This document shows, piece after piece, positions 23,386-33,710 of a DNA stretch of 40,367 nt. Position 1 is the first letter of the stretch. Each line of letters starts with the position of its first letter. The position numbers were made by a program, and so were the translations under genes. The DNA lies in the NCBI RefSeq assembly GCF_030692605.1, contig NZ_JAUYUD010000036.1, positions 1 through 40,367 of the forward strand, in the 5' to 3' direction. This stretch comes from Lutibacter sp. (GTDB taxonomy: Bacteria; Bacteroidota; Bacteroidia; Flavobacteriales; Flavobacteriaceae). The notes under the pieces were generated by a model. That model had not been told where the DNA came from. It made no database searches and worked only from the letters and a program-made list of their open reading frames with translations.

Positions 23386-26300
23386 TTATTCTATACTAAT
23401 TGTATATAGAATAGGATGATTATTCATTTTAAGTATTTCAAATTGAGTATTTAAACTTATAGCATCTTTGACAGACTTATTACTATCTATTAACTTCCAT
23501 CCGTGTTCCACGCCCGCATCTGGTCTGATAATTATTTTATATTCATGATTGCTAAATTCAAAATAACGATAATGAGGAATTGACTCACATAACACATTTA
23601 CAGAATCTAAATTTAGTTCGTAACTAAGTGATTTTATATAACTATCTCTAGAATCATTGTCTCTAAACTCATGGAAAAATTTAAATGGAGATCTTTCATT
23701 ATAAAATTTTTGACCATAAAAAGTGAAATTTTCAATTTCAAAATTTAATACTGTTTGCAATCTGTCTAAAAATTGAAGCATTAATAGGCAAGAAAAAGGA
23801 GTTTTTAAATAACGATCAGAATAAGACACATTAAACTTTTGACCTTTCATTTTTGATTTTAGATCTACTTTGCTTGTTAAATTTTTAAGCACTTCGTCTG
23901 CCAAGTTAACGGACTGTAAAATAGATGACGTATTTATATATACTTCATAAACACTACTTGAATTTAATAGATTGGTCGTTTCAAATTTTTCTATAATAGG
24001 TAATGCTTCGAAATTAATTTTATAAACTTCACCATTTTCTGTTTCACCCCAATTGTTATTTAAACTAAGGTTGACTTGATCATTTACAAAGTATGTAGAA
24101 TCAGTACCATCTTGGAGTTTGACTAAAGAAATAGTGTTTAATAAATCGTCATTATTACCTTTATTTATCCATAGAGTTGACCAAGCTGCAAGCTGAATTA
24201 ACGTCATTGTATCTTGATTATTTGCTACAATAGGATTATTATTAAAGATGATATTAATATTTGTTTTACTCTTTAAATTTTCTAAAAATAAAATATTATC
24301 TAAATCCCAATTTTGAATTGTAGGATTCACAAACAACCAAACTTCTTTAATTTTTGAAGTGTAATTTAATTTAATTAATTCTTGTTTTATACCTCCCAAC
24401 ATTCTTTTAGCAGTTGGATACCTACTTACAATTTCCTCAGGAACCTTAAAGTTGCTTATTGTTTTTAACCAATCTAATGCTATATTTCTGTCTAATAAAT
24501 TAATATGCCATTGTGTTTTTCTATCAATTAAACATTTAGTACAAGCATTTAGGCATTCGCATTCTAATTTGTTTTTTGATTCTTTGAATATTTCTTCTGC
24601 GTATAAAAAGAATTGATTTGCATACCCGGCGCCGCCTTTAGTTGTATCAAAAATGAAAATAGTATAGTAATTTTCATATCGCTTGATACCAAAATCTAGT
24701 TCATTAGCTACTATGGCTAAATAACTTGCCAGTTCTTTTACGAAAATTGAACCTAACGAATACAATAATGTTTCATTTTTTGAATATGCTCCATTTTCTC
24801 TAATTCTAATTTCACAAAAATCAGTTTTAAACCTCCCTCCTAAAATTACATTTGGTCGTATTGCAGAAGATGAAAAATTACCAGAACAAGCCGAATTACC
24901 ATTATCATCTTTTTCTCCTCTTAATCTTCTATGGTCATTTAGTTGCTCTAGCGACAAACCGGTTTTGCCACAATGTAAACAAATGTGAAAGCCGTTACCA
25001 CTCCCTACATTGTAGTATAAAATTTCTCCATTCTCTTCACTTTCCCTTATATCGTAAATGTTATTACTATTCTGTTCCCAAGGTTTAACATTAATTAATA
25101 AAGGATCTACATACTGAATTCTCGATGATTCGGATATTTTTCGACTTGGTGTTTGATATATATCCACAGCAAAACCAGCTGGTTGAATCATTTCTGTAAA
25201 AATGCCTCTGTTACCATCATTATCAGAAACCAATCCTCTAAAATTGTAATTATTACAATGTGGACATTCCGTTTCAATTGTTTGACCTTCTGAAACTTCA
25301 ACAATTCGTTGGTAACCACAAGAATTGCATAATTGAATTATTTCTTTAGCTGATTGATTTCCTCGATTATCGTCTAAAATAATACCTGAAGAATGATAAT
25401 TCATGCCATCAATTACAATGTTATTACCTGGTGCAAATTCGGTTAATGCTCTTGTAATAAAATAGGATGGGTTTTCTTTTTTACTTTGACGATTATCCTT
25501 TAATGCATCAATATTTTTTATTTCAAACTCAACTATACCTGTTGGTAAACCAGCAGTTGGCAAAAAACCTTCCTGTGCTAAATAGGTAAGTGCATTCTTT
25601 TTTAGAAATTGGTCGTATTGAATTTTAACTGCTTTAAAGGGAAGAGAAGCATTTCCGAATTCTTCCTCCATTTGTTTTAATTTACTCTCGAAACCTTCCT
25701 TTTTGCTTTTAGATTTATTTAGTAGTTGGTTGAAGTTTGAAAATACTTTATTTAAAATATAATTGAAGTTTTTATCTTCAAAACTAGTTTCTTTGGTTAT
25801 GCTATTCAGTTGATGTGAAAATTTAATTACATCATTACCCATTAGCCAGCTTATGAATTTTACTGCTATTGGTTCAATTTCTGCAAAAAAGAAATTTTCA
25901 ATTTTATCTGTAACTCTGATGCCTTTGACTTCATCTGTTTGAACAAACTTTCCTAAAAAGAAGGCATTAATATGGCGCTCTATAACTTGTGTGCTGTTGA
26001 AAGAAATAAAAGGTGGTGCAATTTTATGTGTCAATGCCCAAGTTGGTTTATTAAAAGCATTCATTCCCACTGGATTTGGTGCACAAACAGTAAAGGCTAG
26101 CGATTTACTCTCATTTCTTCGTCCCGCACGACCTGCTCTTTGCAAATAATTTGCAGGACCTGGAGGAACATTATTCATCACTACCGTTGAGATTCCACCG
26201 ATATCTACCCCCATTTCCATAGTAGTAGAGCAGTTAAGAATATTTATTTCCGACTTTTCAAATTTATCTTCCAATTGTTTTAGTCTCTTTTCATTCTGTT

Positions 26301-29280
26301 GGGCAGAATGTTCGCCGGATAAATACAATGGTCTATTTAAAATTATTTTTTCGTGAATATCATTCCATAATCCATTTTGTTTCCATTCGAGCGAATTTTC
26401 TACAATCCAGTTCTTTGTAGCTACAAGGTCTAATTCGTTTTGTTCATTTCTATTGAAAGGATATTGGAATTTTGGAAAAGTATAAGGTTGCGATTGCTTT
26501 ATTTGAAAATGCCTAATATTATCTTCAGTAAGAGCACCAACTATCCAAGGAGAAAATCCTTTGAATTGAGCATCAATTAGTCGTTTTTTTACAGGGCACA
26601 GCCAAAGTTTTTCAGGAATTTGAAGTTTTGTTTTTTGTTCCAAATTCAATTTATACCCTGTGTCGTCAATTTCTAAAACATTAGCTCTTATATCTTTCCA
26701 AATTTCAAGAAGTAGTTCATTAATATCTTGTTCAATTTCATTAGTGATATCATTTGAACTGAAATAACCTAAACCAGCACATAATAATAATGACAGTCTA
26801 TTAGGTCTAGCTTCATTTGCTCTGAATGTTGGCCATTTTTTAGCATTTGTTATATTTGAATCAGAATTGTGAATTTGGAAACTTTTTAGAAATGATGTCG
26901 TATATGGATAAATTGAATTATCCAAAACGAAATAAAATTGATTTCTAATAACATAGTCTAGACCAATTTTCAACAAATTTTTCCACTCATTAATTGTAAT
27001 GTTATTTTGTTCTGCAATTCTTGGTAATTGAACATTATCTAAATCCGGATAGACTATACTAACCATCCCTAAATTTTCTAATGAACGTTCTCTGGGTAAT
27101 CTTCTAGCAAAATTATCAAAAAGTAAAGCTCTTGAATATTTTTCAAGATTTATGAAATTATCTTCTCTTGGATTGTTATTCTTAAAAAGTGTTTTTAAAT
27201 CAGATTTAGGATTTAAATAATCATATAATTGTTTCCAAGACAATCTTACTTTTTCATTGTTTTTTTGAGCTTTGGTTTTGATATTATTAATACTTTCTTC
27301 AATAGCTTTTTTTAATACAGGATTTTTTTGAAGTGCTAATTGTTCTTCAAGTTCTTTTAGCTCATCAGAATTAAAGGTTTCTTCAGAGGAAATATTTAAT
27401 TGTTCCTGCCATAGTTTATGAAATACTTGAGAGCGAATCCAATTGTTCTCGTTATCAATATTAATTAATGCTGATATTTTTGCTGTTCCTTGGCGGCTAT
27501 CTGTAAATGAAATGTATTTATGCCCTTCCCAAAGCATTTCAGAACGAATTTCATCAGCACCAGGTGTATTTTCTAAAAATATATCTGATAAAATTCTATT
27601 CATAAATGATGAGGAAATTCTAAAATGTAATGGATTTTCTAGATTGCTTGAACAATGAGGACAAACGCATTCACCCTCGCGATCTGCTACTATAAATTCA
27701 TTTTGACTTCTGTTTATTTTTCCATTATTATCAATACCAAAATCAATAGTATTAGTAACATATCTTTTACTGTTATTTCTTCTGGTAAAGAAAAATGATT
27801 GTGAGTTAGTAACAGTATTTTCATCTTCGTCATTATCTATATCATCTACAATAAAATTGTCTTGATTAAAAGATGTAGATAATTTTAAAAATTCATCATT
27901 TTTATCATTTTGCTTATCAGCTTTTAGTAATTCATTGCCACAAGAGCGGCATGCTATCAATTCAAACATTGGAAAATTACAAAACGAACAATTTTTTTCA
28001 GCATACGTTGTCATAGTCCCCATAATACTTTTGGAAACAAAATGTTTGTGCTTATCACAATTGGGATTTGAACAAACATAAACACCTCCAATGCCACGAG
28101 AGAATAAATGGGCTCTTAATGGTAAAATAGAAATTTCATTGTGCTTATTTTCAATAATACTATCTACAAATTTTAATTTTTCATCAAATGAACTATCCTT
28201 GGCTATAAAATTGCTTGTTATGTCAGATAAAGAAATAGCATCAGAATTGTAAACATTTTTTCTTAACAGTTCAACTTTAGCTTTATTATCTATTTGAAAA
28301 TTATTTGGCAACTCTTTAAATTCTCTTTTACCGGTAATTATTTCAATTTGGTGCTTTTCTATACCGCAAAGATTAGCCATGAAATCTTTTAAACTTTTTT
28401 CGCTTTCTTCACCACTACCAACTGTTGCAGAAGTAATCGCAAAACGCAAATCTTTTACATCAACTTCAAAAGCATCAACAACTCTTCTTATCAACAAAGC
28501 CATTTCAGAAGCTGCTGAACCTACCAATGTATGTGCCTCATCTAATAAAATCCAACGCAATTTACCTTTAGAATTTTCTAGCAATGGAACATCTTTGTCT
28601 CTAACCAAGATGTATTCTAACATTGATGGATTTGTAAAAAGAATTTGAGGTGGAGTTTCTCTAATTTGTTTTCTATCGATCAATTCTGGATGACATTCTT
28701 TTCTTTTAATTGCTGTAGTAGTACCATCTTCTGTGTTCCCATTATAAACTGCATAAGTCAAACCCTCAAGCGCTTTTACCCATGCATCCATTCTTTTTTT
28801 CTGACTACCAATTAAAGCATTTAAAGGATATAAGAATATAGCTCTAACACCAGGTTCATTTTGACAATTGTTGTATAAATCTTGCAAAACCGGCAACATA
28901 AAACATTCTGTTTTACCAGAACCTGTTCCTGTTGTCACTGCGATAGATTTTTTTTCTTTTAAAAGTGTATTCCAGCTTCTAATTTGATGCTCATATGGAT
29001 TTCTATTTTTAGGAAACTCATATTCACCTTTAATTTTATCCAATTTATTAATGAAATTATTATCAAATAAATTAGATAAATCTCCAAAAATTTCCTTTGC
29101 AGGTGTCCATGGGAAAGTGTTTTGAAAAATCGGTTCCGCTAATAATTTTTCTTTTTCAAACAAGTTTGATAAGTAATCTTGAAATTGAGCATCTCCTGTT
29201 GCCCAGAGTGATAAAATAGAATCTTTTAATCTATCTTGTATTTCGTTATATATTTTTCTGAATTTAATTTCTTGGCTCAT
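23386..29280 (-). CDS. druE: DEAD/DEAH helicase with DUF1998-like end, DruE-like
   Basis: 1964 aa. SF2 helicase motifs: VTTGTGSGKTECF (Walker A, ~113-125), IFLYPLNAL, LLDEAHTLVG (~244-253), AITSATVG and, far downstream, QRAGRAGRR (motif VI, ~1046-1054) preceded by CSTTMEMGVDIGG. Several Cys pairs lie between and after the motor parts (CSFC, CRSC, CPHCSS, CNSC, CPHC, CLHC), and CECLNACTKCL at ~1575-1585 is the MZB/DUF1998 signature. Size, domains and the adjacent ~1000-aa gene fit DruE of Druantia type III anti-phage systems. It probably translocates on nucleic acid. It follows the upstream gene by 7 bases. DISARM-type helicases are the main alternative. Confidence 0.85.
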   Translation of the reverse strand: MSQEIKFRKIYNEIQDRLKDSILSLWATGDAQFQDYLSNLFEKEKLLAEPIFQNTFPWTPAKEIFGDLSNLFDNNFINKLDKIKGEYEFPKNRNPYEHQIRSWNTLLKEKKSIAVTTGTGSGKTECFMLPVLQDLYNNCQNEPGVRAIFLYPLNALIGSQKKRMDAWVKALEGLTYAVYNGNTEDGTTTAIKRKECHPELIDRKQIRETPPQILFTNPSMLEYILVRDKDVPLLENSKGKLRWILLDEAHTLVGSAASEMALLIRRVVDAFEVDVKDLRFAITSATVGSGEESEKSLKDFMANLCGIEKHQIEIITGKREFKELPNNFQIDNKAKVELLRKNVYNSDAISLSDITSNFIAKDSSFDEKLKFVDSIIENKHNEISILPLRAHLFSRGIGGVYVCSNPNCDKHKHFVSKSIMGTMTTYAEKNCSFCNFPMFELIACRSCGNELLKADKQNDKNDEFLKLSTSFNQDNFIVDDIDNDEDENTVTNSQSFFFTRRNNSKRYVTNTIDFGIDNNGKINRSQNEFIVADREGECVCPHCSSNLENPLHFRISSSFMNRILSDIFLENTPGADEIRSEMLWEGHKYISFTDSRQGTAKISALINIDNENNWIRSQVFHKLWQEQLNISSEETFNSDELKELEEQLALQKNPVLKKAIEESINNIKTKAQKNNEKVRLSWKQLYDYLNPKSDLKTLFKNNNPREDNFINLEKYSRALLFDNFARRLPRERSLENLGMVSIVYPDLDNVQLPRIAEQNNITINEWKNLLKIGLDYVIRNQFYFVLDNSIYPYTTSFLKSFQIHNSDSNITNAKKWPTFRANEARPNRLSLLLCAGLGYFSSNDITNEIEQDINELLLEIWKDIRANVLEIDDTGYKLNLEQKTKLQIPEKLWLCPVKKRLIDAQFKGFSPWIVGALTEDNIRHFQIKQSQPYTFPKFQYPFNRNEQNELDLVATKNWIVENSLEWKQNGLWNDIHEKIILNRPLYLSGEHSAQQNEKRLKQLEDKFEKSEINILNCSTTMEMGVDIGGISTVVMNNVPPGPANYLQRAGRAGRRNESKSLAFTVCAPNPVGMNAFNKPTWALTHKIAPPFISFNSTQVIERHINAFFLGKFVQTDEVKGIRVTDKIENFFFAEIEPIAVKFISWLMGNDVIKFSHQLNSITKETSFEDKNFNYILNKVFSNFNQLLNKSKSKKEGFESKLKQMEEEFGNASLPFKAVKIQYDQFLKKNALTYLAQEGFLPTAGLPTGIVEFEIKNIDALKDNRQSKKENPSYFITRALTEFAPGNNIVIDGMNYHSSGIILDDNRGNQSAKEIIQLCNSCGYQRIVEVSEGQTIETECPHCNNYNFRGLVSDNDGNRGIFTEMIQPAGFAVDIYQTPSRKISESSRIQYVDPLLINVKPWEQNSNNIYDIRESEENGEILYYNVGSGNGFHICLHCGKTGLSLEQLNDHRRLRGEKDDNGNSACSGNFSSSAIRPNVILGGRFKTDFCEIRIRENGAYSKNETLLYSLGSIFVKELASYLAIVANELDFGIKRYENYYTIFIFDTTKGGAGYANQFFLYAEEIFKESKNKLECECLNACTKCLIDRKTQWHINLLDRNIALDWLKTISNFKVPEEIVSRYPTAKRMLGGIKQELIKLNYTSKIKEVWLFVNPTIQNWDLDNILFLENLKSKTNINIIFNNNPIVANNQDTMTLIQLAAWSTLWINKGNNDDLLNTISLVKLQDGTDSTYFVNDQVNLSLNNNWGETENGEVYKINFEALPIIEKFETTNLLNSSSVYEVYINTSSILQSVNLADEVLKNLTSKVDLKSKMKGQKFNVSYSDRYLKTPFSCLLMLQFLDRLQTVLNFEIENFTFYGQKFYNERSPFKFFHEFRDNDSRDSYIKSLSYELNLDSVNVLCESIPHYRYFEFSNHEYKIIIRPDAGVEHGWKLIDSNKSVKDAISLNTQFEILKMNNHPILYTISIE

Positions 29281-29287
29281 AAAAAGG

Positions 29288-32200
29288 TTAGTTTAAATAA
29301 TAAATCAATGATTCTTCATACCATTTTTTATCAAGGTTTTCCACATACTTAATTCTTCTCCTAAAATTATCGCCATTTACATGCCAAAGACCTGTGTTAG
29401 CTCCTTTTATCGAAGAAGCCACGGTCAAAGGTGCTATAACTAGAATATTAACTTGATCATTCCATTGTTTTTGTGGTATAGGTTTAATATAATTATTTCT
29501 ATCTTTTCCAATATCATAAAAAGGTAATTGATTTAATACCCTTTCACCTAAACGCTCTCTAACATTGTTCAATTCGGCATAAAAAACAAAATTGTTATTG
29601 GTGCCCTTTTGAAGTAAACAAACTTTAAGTTTATTCCATTTTAAACTAAGCATAAATGCTATAGCTTCAAAAATATCTGGATAAATTTGACAAATATTTT
29701 CCCAATCGGATAGTTTAACCCAATGGAAAGAGAATCCTAAATCATTTTCTAATTCAACAAAATCATTTCCTGAAAACTTGAATTCACGATCATCAAATTT
29801 TATTGATAAAAATGTAAATGCTTTTGCTGCTAATTCTGAAGATGTTGTAATTGTTTTTATAATATCAAATGTTGCAAAAGGCAAATCATTTTCTCTACAC
29901 AAATAATAATAAATCCAAAATCTATTCCACACATCATCGCCGAAGTCATTAACTAAAAGTTGCTGAGAATAATTAATTATTCTATTATTCCTGTCATCAA
30001 TGGTAGTTAATTCATTTTCTGGGTTAACACATATAAATTCAGGTTTAATTTTAAATTTTGAATTCTTATCTGAAAATAAAATAAATTTATCAACGTTTGC
30101 TGTGTTAATTGAGTAATAGTCTGATTCTTTTTTTATTTCAATCTTATCTATATATTTTAAATCACAATCCAGTGGTAAAGCATAAACACTATTTGAAATA
30201 TCAATATTTCCAATTTCATTGAATTTTATTATATTTTCGTAGTTCACTTCCCATTTAATAGTTTCGGAAAACTGTTTTATACTATAACTTTTAATAGTTT
30301 TATTTTTTTTATTAGGTAGTACTTCACAAATTTCCATTTTTAAAAAATTATCAGAATCGATAATATTAAAAAGTTGAAAAAGTGCTTTATAAGTATCATA
30401 AAACTCAAATAACGGCTTAACTTTCCTTTCAATCTTCTTTGAGATTATAATTTCATGGTTTTTGTTATTAGAAAGTCTTACTTCAAATTCTTTCCCATAA
30501 GAATTAGCAATTAATCTCCAACCTTTTATTTTATCTAAATATATTTCATCCACATCTAATATGTTTTCATCTTGATCTATTAAAATTATTCCTTGAAAAG
30601 GTGAAAGCACTTCAGCAATTAATCCTAAATTTTGATTATTTACTTTTATTCTTGTTTTAACTGAAGCAGGGAATTTTGAAGGATTAGTGATTACAAAATT
30701 AATTTTGTTTTGATCTATATTAAAATCATAAAAATCAGATTTATATACCTCTAAAATAAAAGAATTATTGTTTGTTGTTAATTGAGGGTTTTTATAATCT
30801 GAATTTGCTGAAATATTTAAATTACCAATATTAAAGACTCTTTCAAATTCATCTATCCCGTCATATGATATTTTTACATCTAAAGCTCCCAATTCTAATG
30901 GATTGTGAATTGAATTCCAATAATTTTTATTCACGGATTTCCATTCAATATTCGGTTTATTGATCCTTTGTCCATTTTTGTCATAAACAAGTATTCTTAA
31001 ACTATTTTTTACAATATTTAGGTTTCCTTTAACCAACCATTTTGGATTTTCACTTAATATTGTCCAATCAAATATGTTCTCAGTATTTGTTTTAAACTTA
31101 ATTATATTCCCAATACTATCTTTTAACTGAATTACATCTTTGAATTTTATTAATACATACGATTTATTATTAAGCTCTAAATCTGTTTTTTCTTCAATGC
31201 GACCATCTATCGAAAAAGTATTGTCAAGTAATACATATCCAAAATTATTATTTGTATGTCTAGACTTTTCCAAAACAAAATTTTCATCATTACTTATAAC
31301 CCATAATGTTGGAAAATCTATATTTAATTTGGTGTGAAGTAAGTGATTTGCATCATAAATTTTATCCAATTCATCCATTACATAAATTTCGGGTTCAAAG
31401 CCATCTTTAAAATTGACAAAATCTTTAAACTGGACAACTTTGAATGTATCATTATTTCTTTTTATGAATTTTGCAACTAAATCAGCTCCTATAAATAATT
31501 TATATTCATTGGAATAATTAACTAAATTATTATTTAAAATATAATTAAGTTCTTCAAATCCGATTTTAGATGTGATAATAGCATTAAGGTAAAAAGAGTT
31601 GCTTTTAGAATTAAAATTCCATTTGAATTTTATTGTATTATTCTTTTTTCTTACTTTATCTCTTTCAATAATTAAATCTTCTGTTATTTGTTTTAATTGA
31701 TTATTTTCTTTAAAACTCAACAATTCTGATTCATCGTTATTTAAAACGGCACGAACAATTTCTAGACAACTACTATAAATAATATCATTTTGACTTGATT
31801 TAGGTAAAAGATTTATTAATTCAATATTAGTAGAAAAATCAGTTATTGATGTAGGGTTTAAATGAATAATACTTAAAAGAAAATCTCTATACTTTCCTTG
31901 ATTATTTTGGATATGTTTTAAAGGCAGCCCTCCTTGTAATAATAAAGTTTTTAGATATAAAGTGTTTTGAATTTTAATCCATTTGTAATTCAAAAGATAG
32001 CCGCCTTTTTTTGCTAATTCAAAAAACTCAATCGAATCAAAACATAATTTGGAATAACCAATAGAATTGAATATTTCTTCTTTCGAAGGATATCCACCAT
32101 TGTAGTTTCTTTTCCACCATTCTGCAAAATACACTGCACATGTACGAGGATCTAATTCCGAAAATCTTGAAACGATTTTGAATCTCTCCTTTAATTGTTC

Positions 32201-32293
32201 AAATTCAAAATCCGATATATCATATTTCCAAATAGGTTGGCCAGTATGAAAATCTAGTTTTCTACTTTTCAATATTTTGTAAAATTCACTCAT
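29288..32293 (-). CDS. druH: Large defence protein, DruH-like (STY4851/ECs_5259-type)
   Basis: 1001 aa from ATG 32293 (MSEFYKILKSRKLDF). The frame extends to a TTG at 32323, but the ATG is the better start. No catalytic motif is visible. The N-terminal segment contains DPRTCAVYFAEWWKRNYNGG (~48-67), which I associate with the STY4851/ECs_5259 group found beside such helicases. The middle (~230-680) is beta-rich, and the C-terminal region is mixed. It directly precedes the helicase gene with a 7-base gap, as DruH precedes DruE in Druantia type III. The role of DruH is not established; the assignment rests mainly on size, order and recall of this motif. Confidence 0.7.
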   Translation of the reverse strand: MSEFYKILKSRKLDFHTGQPIWKYDISDFEFEQLKERFKIVSRFSELDPRTCAVYFAEWWKRNYNGGYPSKEEIFNSIGYSKLCFDSIEFFELAKKGGYLLNYKWIKIQNTLYLKTLLLQGGLPLKHIQNNQGKYRDFLLSIIHLNPTSITDFSTNIELINLLPKSSQNDIIYSSCLEIVRAVLNNDESELLSFKENNQLKQITEDLIIERDKVRKKNNTIKFKWNFNSKSNSFYLNAIITSKIGFEELNYILNNNLVNYSNEYKLFIGADLVAKFIKRNNDTFKVVQFKDFVNFKDGFEPEIYVMDELDKIYDANHLLHTKLNIDFPTLWVISNDENFVLEKSRHTNNNFGYVLLDNTFSIDGRIEEKTDLELNNKSYVLIKFKDVIQLKDSIGNIIKFKTNTENIFDWTILSENPKWLVKGNLNIVKNSLRILVYDKNGQRINKPNIEWKSVNKNYWNSIHNPLELGALDVKISYDGIDEFERVFNIGNLNISANSDYKNPQLTTNNNSFILEVYKSDFYDFNIDQNKINFVITNPSKFPASVKTRIKVNNQNLGLIAEVLSPFQGIILIDQDENILDVDEIYLDKIKGWRLIANSYGKEFEVRLSNNKNHEIIISKKIERKVKPLFEFYDTYKALFQLFNIIDSDNFLKMEICEVLPNKKNKTIKSYSIKQFSETIKWEVNYENIIKFNEIGNIDISNSVYALPLDCDLKYIDKIEIKKESDYYSINTANVDKFILFSDKNSKFKIKPEFICVNPENELTTIDDRNNRIINYSQQLLVNDFGDDVWNRFWIYYYLCRENDLPFATFDIIKTITTSSELAAKAFTFLSIKFDDREFKFSGNDFVELENDLGFSFHWVKLSDWENICQIYPDIFEAIAFMLSLKWNKLKVCLLQKGTNNNFVFYAELNNVRERLGERVLNQLPFYDIGKDRNNYIKPIPQKQWNDQVNILVIAPLTVASSIKGANTGLWHVNGDNFRRRIKYVENLDKKWYEESLIYYLN

Positions 32294-32342
32294 AGCTCTT
32301 ATTTTTGTCAAAACTACTGCCAATTAGTGCAGTATATCTGCG

Positions 32343-33341
32343 CTAATAATTGTTTTTCATTTTATGTATTCTTTTTTTTAATTTTTCAACCAAATTTGTT
32401 GGTTCCAATACTTGAATTTTTTCACCAAATGATAAAATCAACATTTCTAATTCATAGTTAGGAATCAATTTTAAATGTACTTCAAATTCACTACAAGTTT
32501 CCTTAATTTTTTGTGAACCATGTAAAGGTTTTGTTGTTATATAAGGAATTAAAGAATTATCTATCTTTAGGACAATATTTTCAATTTTATCTGATGGAAT
32601 TGTTACTCCAATTACATCATCAAAATATTCGTTAAAATCAATTCCCGTTGCAACATAATCTTGAGCACTTACTTCTATACTCTCAATTCTGTCTAAAGCT
32701 AAATTTGTAATTATTTTGTATTTTTCAGATTTACCAAATAAAAACCAACGCATATTGAATTGCTTCAGATAATATGGGTTAATAATTATATTTGTTGAAA
32801 TTTCTGTTTTAAAATTCTTGTAATTTATATTTAATACTTTTTTATATAAGATTGCATTGTAAAGTTCCGGTATATACTCTAATCCTTTTAAATATTCATT
32901 TTCTTCAAAACTAATAATAACATCACTTTTTTGTTTTAAATTAAATGATGCTTCTAATCTAGTGTTTAACTCATTAATCCAATTGTATTGCGGCAATCCT
33001 TTGAATCTATCCAATGTCAATAAAGCCTCCCTTAGCTGATTTGCTTCTGTTTCATTTAATGGTTGGTTTGAAATAGAAAACTTCGGATTTTCATATTTAT
33101 AAAAAACCCTTCTGCCTTCTTTATTTTTAGCAAGGTCAATATTCCAACCTTGCTCGCTTTCCATAAATCTTATATCTTCATATATCTGTCTTTTTTTTAC
33201 ACCATCATTTATTCCTGAATATTCATAAATTGCCTTGTTGCATTCTACAACCAAGTCTTCAATAGCATAATTTCTTCCTGAATTACGGAAGCACTTATCT
33301 AAAGTTTGGTACCTAATTATGGCGTGTTTATTTGTAGACAA
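32343..33341 (-). CDS. WYL-domain transcriptional regulator
   Basis: 332 aa. An N-terminal winged helix (residues ~5-75, with KKRQIYEDIRFMES as the recognition part) is followed by a WYL domain at ~155-225 holding the typical NPYYLKQFNMRWFLFGKS segment, and a C-terminal WCX extension (~240-330). WYL regulators such as BrxR and CapW repress defence loci and sense a nucleic-acid ligand. It is the first gene of the helicase transcript, 49 bases before the DruH-like gene. The start is a TTG at 33341 (encoding MSTNKHAIIRYQTL); the next Met is 80 residues in, inside the HTH region, so TTG initiation is required. Confidence 0.9.
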   Translation of the reverse strand: MSTNKHAIIRYQTLDKCFRNSGRNYAIEDLVVECNKAIYEYSGINDGVKKRQIYEDIRFMESEQGWNIDLAKNKEGRRVFYKYENPKFSISNQPLNETEANQLREALLTLDRFKGLPQYNWINELNTRLEASFNLKQKSDVIISFEENEYLKGLEYIPELYNAILYKKVLNINYKNFKTEISTNIIINPYYLKQFNMRWFLFGKSEKYKIITNLALDRIESIEVSAQDYVATGIDFNEYFDDVIGVTIPSDKIENIVLKIDNSLIPYITTKPLHGSQKIKETCSEFEVHLKLIPNYELEMLILSFGEKIQVLEPTNLVEKLKKRIHKMKNNY

Positions 33342-33371
33342 ATTAATTATTTTAGGAAGGACATATCATTA

Positions 33372-33379
33372 CAAACATA
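33372..33379 (-). promoter_or_regulatory. -7 promoter box of the WYL/helicase operon
   Basis: Minus strand TATGTTTG matches TAnnTTTG, about 30 bases before the TTG start. No upstream TTG at the usual spacing. The remaining bases of the 369-base gap (33342-33710) hold no gene; they contain the terminator of the primase gene. Confidence 0.5.
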
Positions 33380-33674
33380 CGAAAAAGCAATGGAAGAAAA
33401 GATAAGGAAAACCGTAAACGGGTGAAAATAAGTGAAAATAAAGTCAGGGCAAGGAGGGCAACCAAATTTGGGATAAAAGATATTTTATTTTTTTGTAAAA
33501 TAAAAAACGGATTCAAGTGGCTGTATGGGTGCAAAGTGGAACAACTACTTTATTTTAATGCGCTGTTTTGTTCTTATGTTGCCCGAAAGTTTGAAAAGTA
33601 AAAAAGTAAAAAATGTTTGTGGCGTTTTTTGGTTGCCTTGCCTGCCCTATGAAAATGCGGTAAAGTGAAGCAAA

Positions 33675-33698
33675 TAAGCCCACCAAAGGGAGGGCTTA
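33675..33698 (-). terminator. Terminator of the primase/VapE gene
   Basis: Perfect 7-bp stem TAAGCCC (33675-33681) / GGGCTTA (33692-33698), 12 bases after the stop of the minus-strand gene, with a short T-rich stretch after it. Confidence 0.6.
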
Positions 33699-33710
33699 AA
33701 AAATGGCCTC

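Noticed and set aside
23386-33341. DISARM system
   Set aside because: No separate DUF1998 gene, no phospholipase D gene and no DISARM methylase are adjacent; helicase and DUF1998-like parts are in one protein.
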